From the NCBI GenBank assembly GCA_018221245.1, contig JAAOYH010000019.1:1-9464 (forward strand): 9,464 nt of DNA, in the 5' to 3' direction. Of the stretch, positions 5,342-9,464 are shown in pieces; position 1 is the first letter of the stretch; the number at the start of each line of letters is the position of its first letter. This stretch comes from Candidatus Woesearchaeota archaeon (lineage in GTDB: Archaea > Nanobdellota > Nanobdellia > Woesearchaeales > UBA525). The notes under the pieces were generated by a model. That model made no database searches and was not told the origin of the DNA. It saw only the letters and a program-made list of their open reading frames with translations. The position numbers were made by a program, and so were the translations under genes.

Positions 5342-6466
5342 ATGGACCCCAGAACACATGACCTTGTAGATCTCATATTGGACTATTCTTTGGAAATCAA
5401 TCCAGAAGATACATTGCTTGTTAGATATGAAACTGCATTTTCAGACGTTGGTGATCTTCTGGTTAAAGGAGCTGCAGACAGAGGTGCTATTTCCTTGAGA
5501 GAGCCGAAGGACATTGAAGAAGAAATAGGATGGATATCTAGGAGAGATCGTAAAGAGCTCGAAGAAGTGAGTAAGGAAAAATGCAGTCTTATCGAACAAT
5601 CCACTGCCTGCGTCTTTGTGTACGCCTATGAAGATCCTGATTATCTAAAAGACATTCCTGGTGAGAATAACGCACTGTACAGCGAGATTGTCAAAGGACC
5701 ATTCCTTGAGCGTATGGCGGGCAATGGTAAGGAATGGCCAGGGGTCAAATGGAATCTGTTCGGATATCCTTACGAGGCGCAAGCGAAAAGCATGGGACTG
5801 GATTTCGACACGTATTCTGATTTCGTTTTCAACTCCATTCTAGGTATAGATTGGAATGATGTCGGAAATAGGATGAGAGATGCAAAAAAAGTTCTTGACG
5901 GTGCTAAGGATGTGCATATCCTCGTTCCCGGCAAGACTGATTTCCATCTTAGCCTTGAAGAAAGAGGGGCAAAAATATGTAACGGCAAAAAAAACATGCC
6001 AGATGGTGAATTCTTCTATGGTCCAGTCGAAGGGTCTGCCAGAGGACATATCACTTTTCCATACAAAGCAAATTATCAGGGTGTAATAGTTGAGAACGTT
6101 AGACTTGAGTTCAATGATGACGGCAGAATCTATCTTGACACTGTAACATCTGATGTAGGATATGATTCCTTGGTAAAAATCCTCAGCAATGACGGTGCAG
6201 ATATGCCTGGAGAGCTTGGCATAGGATGCAATTATGGCATCACCAGACCGTCTGGTAACACTCTTTTTGATGAGAAGATGGACGGCACCATCCATGTGGC
6301 TATGGGAGACTCGTTCAAGGAAGATTTCTCTGATGGTGGTGGACTTAACTCATCGCCTGTACATTGGGATATGATCTGCGAGCTACGCCCAGTGAATGGG
6401 AACCCTGGCGGAGAGATATATGTCGACGACAAGCTCGTCCAGAAAAATGGTATTTGGACTTTCTGA
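5342..6466 (+). CDS. M29-family (thermophilic) metallo-aminopeptidase
   Basis: M29 enzymes (AmpS, AmpT, PepS) are cytoplasmic two-metal aminopeptidases that remove N-terminal residues from peptides. The 374-aa protein has the family's usual length and order: an N-terminal half of mixed helices and strands (SLEINPEDTLLVRYE at the start), then the metal-binding half. Likely metal ligands are Glu223 (MPDGEFFYGPVEG), Glu291 (GELGIGCN), His318 (DGTIHVAMGDSF), and His341 and Asp343 (SSPVHWDMI). These spacings match what I know of the family. The Tyr usually found seven residues after the first His is Phe325 here, which could alter catalysis. Sampled 60-nt lines of this gene are mostly 33-38% GC, lower than the 45-57% seen in most sampled lines of its neighbours. 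The gene is monocistronic, divergent from rpsB, and ends 19 nt from the convergent beta-propeller gene. ATG 5342 is supported by leaderless promoter spacing. Confidence 0.85.
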   Translation: MDPRTHDLVDLILDYSLEINPEDTLLVRYETAFSDVGDLLVKGAADRGAISLREPKDIEEEIGWISRRDRKELEEVSKEKCSLIEQSTACVFVYAYEDPDYLKDIPGENNALYSEIVKGPFLERMAGNGKEWPGVKWNLFGYPYEAQAKSMGLDFDTYSDFVFNSILGIDWNDVGNRMRDAKKVLDGAKDVHILVPGKTDFHLSLEERGAKICNGKKNMPDGEFFYGPVEGSARGHITFPYKANYQGVIVENVRLEFNDDGRIYLDTVTSDVGYDSLVKILSNDGADMPGELGIGCNYGITRPSGNTLFDEKMDGTIHVAMGDSFKEDFSDGGGLNSSPVHWDMICELRPVNGNPGGEIYVDDKLVQKNGIWTF

Positions 6467-6485
6467 AAAAAAGAAAAAAAGAAAA
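6466..6485 (-). terminator. Oligo-T terminator of the beta-propeller gene
   Basis: Directly after the minus-strand stop codon the sequence is T4-C-T7-C-T7, filling the whole 19-nt gap to the convergent aminopeptidase stop and touching its last base. Three consecutive oligo-T runs without a hairpin are the typical archaeal intrinsic terminator. No matching T run serves the aminopeptidase on the plus strand. Confidence 0.75.
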
Positions 6486-8624
6486 TCAGTAAATCGGGTA
6501 CGGCCCCGACTTTCCAGGTTTCAGCTCAACCTTCTCGACAGAGCCCAAGTCATCCAGCTCGTTAATCCTTAACAAGTAAGGACTCTTCGTGTACAACAGG
6601 TCCTCAATGTACAAAGATCTTTCGACCTGTGCACCGTAACGCTGCTCGCCATCCGAGTGGTCGATTATTCCACGCATATCAATATCATCCTCATCTATGT
6701 GGAATACCATCGCGCCATTGTACGACTCTCCGCTGCTCCTATACTCGTAGTTGTACGCGGGGATGACGAGCAGGTTCTTCTCCTTGCTGAATAGGAATGC
6801 CTTGTGCTCCCACTCTGCAGATGTCTGAGAGTACTTCTCGTCAGCAACCCAGCTAGCCACTTCTTCAGGATCTGAGACATCAGACACATCAAAGAGTGAT
6901 ACCTTGATGCCTTGTTGTCTTCCAGTGTCTGTCGCGTCACGACCTATGCCGATGATATGGTCCTCGTCGTATGGGTGAAGGTATCGACTAAATCCAGGTA
7001 TCTTCAGCTCTCCTAGCTCTTCAATTTTCCTCGGGTTGGAGAGGTCTATCACGAAGAACGGATCTGTCTGCCTGAAAGTCACCAGGTACAGCTTCTCGCC
7101 AATGAACCTAGCAGCGAAGATCCTCTCTCCCTCTGCAATCTCATCCAAAGAGTCTAGCACATCCAGATCCTCATCTAGAGTGTATATCCTGTTCTCAGTC
7201 TCAGTCCTTTGCGGGGGCGCAATCATCATTTTTTCAGAACCTATCGCTTCCTCTGCGAAATCTACAGTCTCTGCCCACCATGTACGCCATGGGTTTAGAG
7301 TCACTGCAACTCTCAGGACATCATCATACTCGTCCAGCGAGAACTGGTTGATTATAGTGCCAGGAATCTTCCCTGACGCGCCTATCGTGACTCTATCACG
7401 GCCTATCTCGAGCTTGTGTATCACAGTGTACTCACGAGACTCGTATTCGCTCATGCGCACCTTAAGCTTCTTCTCTACAGCGTCCTCAAGGTCGTCTTGT
7501 TCTTCTGAGTCCATGTACTGCATGTAAGAAGAGTATACTTGGTAGATTTTGCTCTTCTTCTCGCCACGCGTGAGGATCTCCGGATCGGTACGCTCTATCT
7601 TCCTTATGAGTGACCTATCTGAATCAGTGAGCTCATTTTCCAAGAGTTCCATGGTGATATCCTGGCGGAGCTCCCACTCGTTGATGTACTCAGTGCTCGT
7701 TATGTACATGTTTTTCGCACTCATGTAGAGCTGCTGTCCTCCTTCTACAGCGACCGTTGTTGATTCTATATCTGGAGAACTCTCCAAGTCAAGAACGTGA
7801 ACTGTCATCCACTGCGGGTTCCTATAGGGCATGTCATAATAGTGTATGTCTCCAATAGGTACGTGCCTAGTGACATCTCCCTCCATTATGATAGGCATTG
7901 GCATAGGCCTAACTTGGAGACCCGAACGTACAACTATGTACATCGTTCCGTCCATCATCCTGCTCTGGAAGTACTGTCCCTCAAACTTGAGTGACTTCTC
8001 CAGCTCAGGATCATCTCTGTCAGATATGTCATAGATATCAAGAGAGGTCATACCATATGATGGGCGCCAGTCCCAGTCTCCCCATATGGACTTGTCGTAC
8101 TCGTTCCCGAACACTGCCAGGTAATCTCCTTGCACAAACAGTCCGGATGGCCTGCTCTCGAACTCGATCTGCGAGACGACTTCAGCATCATCTCCAGGGT
8201 ACGCCTTGATTATGAACAGGGTGTTCTCCGTGATGGTGTATATGTAGTTCCCATCAGTCTTCAAGATGTCTCCCTCATCGATGCCTTGCACCTGGACGTT
8301 GGTCTCTGAGAAATCTAGGCTATTACTCACAGTCTTAGCTACGCCAGCCATTGGCATTGCTTCTGCAACAGCATCGAATGCCATTTCTCTAATCATGCCA
8401 ACACCACCATAGTAGCCGTCATCTCCTGACTGATAGTTTATGACGAAAGCCTTTAGTTCGGCTTCAGAATCGAACTCCTCAGTCTCAATATCCTTTTCGG
8501 GAGAGAAACCATGGTCTTGGATGTTGTAATCTTCCCAATCCTGCTCCACAGGTTCTTGCGGGGCCTGGGTGCATGCCGCAATCAAGAGCAGCGAAAGCAC
8601 CATTATCATTATGATCTGTTTCAT
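6486..8624 (-). CDS. Secreted beta-propeller lipoprotein (C-terminal beta-propeller family)
   Basis: The 712-aa protein belongs to the archaeal/bacterial family of secreted beta-propeller proteins of unknown function (Pfam Beta_propel type). The family signature is clear: TNVQVQGIDEGDILKTDGNYIYTI (about residues 108-131), followed by repeated strand blocks such as LFIIKAYPGDDAEVVSQIE, SLDIYDISDRDDPELEKSLKFEGQY, FAARFIGEKLYLVTFRQTDPFFVIDLSNP and YLHPYDEDHIIGIGRDA. The N-terminus is a lipoprotein signal: Lys, a hydrophobic run and a lipobox IAAC with Cys18, then a Gln/Pro/Glu linker. It is therefore exported and lipid-anchored outside the cell. A longer start at 8645 exists, but AGAGGTG lies 5 nt before ATG 8624, the longer form would put charged residues before the signal, and the predicted transcription start (about 8643) falls after the 8645 ATG. 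An HxlR regulator lies just upstream on the same strand. Ligand or partner unknown. Confidence 0.9.
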   Translation of the reverse strand: MKQIIMIMVLSLLLIAACTQAPQEPVEQDWEDYNIQDHGFSPEKDIETEEFDSEAELKAFVINYQSGDDGYYGGVGMIREMAFDAVAEAMPMAGVAKTVSNSLDFSETNVQVQGIDEGDILKTDGNYIYTITENTLFIIKAYPGDDAEVVSQIEFESRPSGLFVQGDYLAVFGNEYDKSIWGDWDWRPSYGMTSLDIYDISDRDDPELEKSLKFEGQYFQSRMMDGTMYIVVRSGLQVRPMPMPIIMEGDVTRHVPIGDIHYYDMPYRNPQWMTVHVLDLESSPDIESTTVAVEGGQQLYMSAKNMYITSTEYINEWELRQDITMELLENELTDSDRSLIRKIERTDPEILTRGEKKSKIYQVYSSYMQYMDSEEQDDLEDAVEKKLKVRMSEYESREYTVIHKLEIGRDRVTIGASGKIPGTIINQFSLDEYDDVLRVAVTLNPWRTWWAETVDFAEEAIGSEKMMIAPPQRTETENRIYTLDEDLDVLDSLDEIAEGERIFAARFIGEKLYLVTFRQTDPFFVIDLSNPRKIEELGELKIPGFSRYLHPYDEDHIIGIGRDATDTGRQQGIKVSLFDVSDVSDPEEVASWVADEKYSQTSAEWEHKAFLFSKEKNLLVIPAYNYEYRSSGESYNGAMVFHIDEDDIDMRGIIDHSDGEQRYGAQVERSLYIEDLLYTKSPYLLRINELDDLGSVEKVELKPGKSGPYPIY

Positions 8625-8629
8625 TTGAG

Positions 8630-8636
8630 CACCTCT
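8630..8636 (-). promoter_or_regulatory. Shine-Dalgarno site of the beta-propeller gene
   Basis: AGAGGTG on the minus strand ends 5 nt before ATG 8624. It decides between this start and the ATG at 8645, which has no such site. Confidence 0.75.
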
Positions 8637-8665
8637 GTGTCTCATGCGAACCAGGAAGATATGCG

Positions 8666-8673
8666 TTTATAAA
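8666..8673 (-). promoter_or_regulatory. TATA box of the beta-propeller gene
   Basis: TTTATAAA lies within the 80-nt gap to the HxlR gene. It predicts a transcription start near 8643 and a leader of about 20 nt carrying the Shine-Dalgarno site. The lipoprotein is therefore probably transcribed on its own, even though the HxlR gene points the same way. Confidence 0.7.
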
Positions 8674-8689
8674 TACCCTGTGTTGGCTC

Positions 8690-8699
8690 CAATCTGGGT
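8690..8699. repeat. 10-bp direct repeat, copy A (possible HxlR operator)
   Basis: CAATCTGGGT on the plus strand, identical to copy B at 9034-9043. This copy lies between the HxlR stop and the beta-propeller TATA box, 16-33 bp upstream of that box, a place where archaeal activators often bind. Operator function is inference. Confidence 0.35.
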
Positions 8700-8704
8700 T
8701 GAAG

Positions 8705-9034
8705 TTATCTGGATTTCCAGGTGGAATCCCACTCGAGAATACCTTGCATGATAGATACCAGCTCAGTCCCCTTCTCAGTCAGAGCATATACTGAACGAGG
8801 AGGCACCTCTGCGTACAGGGTCTTGATGACTAGCTGCTCACCCTGAAGCTCCTTTAATCTTGCCGAGAGTGTCTTGCTGCTCACACCTAGAGCCTTATGG
8901 AGCTCCATGAATCTGTGGTCTTGTTCTGCTAGCTGGAAGATTATTCTTGCGGTCGTAATATCTCCTACGAGCTGCAGAACACCCTCTAAAACGTTCTTTT
9001 CAAGCATTACCTGTTCAAGCTTAGCGTCAATCAC
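8705..9034 (-). CDS. HxlR-family winged-helix transcription regulator
   Basis: This is a 109-aa DNA-binding protein of the MarR-like HxlR family, which usually acts as a dimer. The family pattern is plain: VLQLVGDITTARIIFQLAEQDHRFMELHKALG (residues 19-50), recognition-helix region SSKTLSARLKELQGEQLV (52-69), and the wing YAEVPPRSVYALTEKG (74-89), which closely matches the HxlR 'y.evPprveYsLTe.G' signature. Many HxlR proteins have an N-terminal Cys for redox or electrophile sensing. This one has no Cys at all, so it should sense something else or nothing. The GTG at 9034 is preferred to the ATG at 9007 because a TATA box lies 26 nt upstream, giving a leaderless mRNA. It sits between a membrane protein and a surface lipoprotein on the same strand, both possible targets. 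Confidence 0.88.
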   Translation of the reverse strand: MIDAKLEQVMLEKNVLEGVLQLVGDITTARIIFQLAEQDHRFMELHKALGVSSKTLSARLKELQGEQLVIKTLYAEVPPRSVYALTEKGTELVSIMQGILEWDSTWKSR

Positions 9035-9043
9035 AATCTGGGT
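9034..9043. repeat. 10-bp direct repeat, copy B (possible autoregulatory operator)
   Basis: CAATCTGGGT on the plus strand, identical to copy A at 8690-8699. It overlaps the predicted transcription start and start codon of the HxlR gene, downstream of its TATA box, where a bound regulator would block transcription. Function is inference. Confidence 0.35.
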
Positions 9044-9055
9044 GATGACCAGGGG

Positions 9056-9064
9056 GTTTATATG
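9056..9064 (-). promoter_or_regulatory. TATA box of the HxlR gene
   Basis: CATATAAAC on the minus strand is centred 26 nt before GTG 9034 and starts 2 nt after the stop of the upstream membrane-protein gene. No Shine-Dalgarno sequence precedes the GTG, which fits a leaderless transcript. Confidence 0.6.
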
Positions 9065-9066
9065 TT

Positions 9067-9464
9067 TTAGGACTGGATTCTCGCATCAAGTGCGCGTCTG
9101 GCCAGATGAGTCACGTAAAACGTGACAACTACCGTAACCAGCAAGCCGAATATCAAGAAACCCCACTCTGCGGGCGACCTACCTCCAGAACCTAGCTGCG
9201 CCAGCTCACCCGCTAGGCCTCCAATGTAGACGTAGAGGATAGTACCAGGCAGCATTCCTATCCAGGATGCGAAAAAATAATCTTTTAACTTCACTTTCGT
9301 GAGTCCATATGAATAATTAAGAAGATTGAAGGGAAATATCGGAGAGAGTCTAGTGAGACCGACTATCTTCCATCCTTCCCTGCCGACAGCATCGTCTATG
9401 GCTTTGAACTTCTCGTTCTTCCCTATCTTTTCCTTGACCCAATCGCGAGCGAAATATCTTCCTA
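9067..9464 (-). CDS. TVP38/TMEM64-type (VTT domain, DedA-like) membrane protein, 5' end outside window
   Basis: The frame is open to the window edge, so only the C-terminal 132 codons (131 residues plus stop) are visible. An internal GTG at 9294 is not the start. The visible part carries the VTT-domain signature GWKIVGLTRLSPIFPFNLLN followed by YSYGLTKVKLKDYFFASWIGMLPG, matching the 'R..P..PF...NY..G.....f..f..~G..PG' core of this integral membrane family. Two hydrophobic stretches follow: PGTILYVYIGG, and WGFLIFGLLVTVVVTFYVTHLA near the C-terminus, which ends in an Arg-rich tail. Relatives include bacterial YdjX/YdjZ/YqjA-type proteins and eukaryotic TMEM41B, and the family is linked to lipid scrambling and membrane homeostasis. 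Its substrate here is unknown. The stop lies 2 nt before the HxlR TATA box. Confidence 0.85.
   Translation of the reverse strand, partial: GRYFARDWVKEKIGKNEKFKAIDDAVGREGWKIVGLTRLSPIFPFNLLNYSYGLTKVKLKDYFFASWIGMLPGTILYVYIGGLAGELAQLGSGGRSPAEWGFLIFGLLVTVVVTFYVTHLARRALDARIQS

Noticed and set aside
5194..5376. 60-aa minus-strand frame rich in Arg/Lys across the rpsB leader (ends ...GSPGKKRART)
   Set aside because: Its start lies inside the divergent aminopeptidase gene, upstream of the rpsB TATA box. No start codon in this frame follows the predicted transcription start, and I recognise no small protein. The RNA structure explains the region better.
5884..5994. A7 and A8 runs in the aminopeptidase gene as frameshift or slippage sites
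   Set aside because: The frame is intact through both runs and motifs on both sides are in frame, so no slippage is needed.
7036..7527. 163-aa plus-strand open frame
   Set aside because: It is antisense within the well-supported beta-propeller gene, Ser-rich, with no domain.
8625..8645. Longer start (ATG 8645) for the beta-propeller protein
   Set aside because: The predicted transcript begins near 8643, the Shine-Dalgarno site fits ATG 8624, and the extra seven residues would precede the lipoprotein signal.
9041..9050. Near-palindrome GGTGATGACC before the HxlR gene as operator
   Set aside because: It is short and imperfect; the shared 10-mer beside it is the stronger candidate.

Overview
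The window looks archaeal. It carries a RadB recombinase paralogue, an archaeal-type uS2 ribosomal protein without the bacterial C-terminal extension, TATA boxes (TTTATAAA type) about 26 nt before leaderless start codons, and oligo-T terminators. Very tight packing, an extracellular lamin-tail protein and the gene mix fit a DPANN-like lineage such as Woesearchaeota. That lineage is inference, since there is no marker gene here I can place precisely.

Layout. 1-891 (+) is the 3' part of a secreted, C-terminally anchored lamin-tail-domain protein. 914-3050 (+) is a tightly coupled three-gene unit: an unrecognised 197-aa protein, then scpB (condensin-type chromosome segregation), then a GT-A glycosyltransferase, with 1-nt stop/start overlaps. 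3090-4567 (+) is radB plus a class I methyltransferase with an ATGA overlap. 4570-5172 (-) is rpsB (uS2), convergent with the methyltransferase and preceded by a roughly 98-nt leader that can fold almost completely. 5173-5341 is a divergent promoter region, the longest gene-free stretch in the window (169 nt). 5342-6466 (+) is an M29-family aminopeptidase. 6486-8624 (-) is a large secreted beta-propeller lipoprotein, 8705-9034 (-) an HxlR-type regulator, and 9067-9464 (-) the 3' part of a TVP38/TMEM64-type membrane protein.

How it fits together. The plus-strand left half is mainly chromosome maintenance (ScpB, RadB) mixed with translation or envelope genes. The right half is a minus-strand envelope group (membrane protein, regulator, lipoprotein) whose regulator may bind a repeated 10-mer near its own start and near the lipoprotein promoter. 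Four genes that head transcripts (914, 3090, 5342, 9034) appear leaderless with TATA-to-start spacing of 25.5-26 nt. rpsB and the beta-propeller gene instead have a leader with a Shine-Dalgarno sequence.

The most interesting signals are the folded rpsB leader, in which one stem can hide the Shine-Dalgarno sequence, and the unrecognised gene coupled to scpB where the kleisin gene scpA might be expected. I found no mobile element, CRISPR array, tRNA or rRNA.
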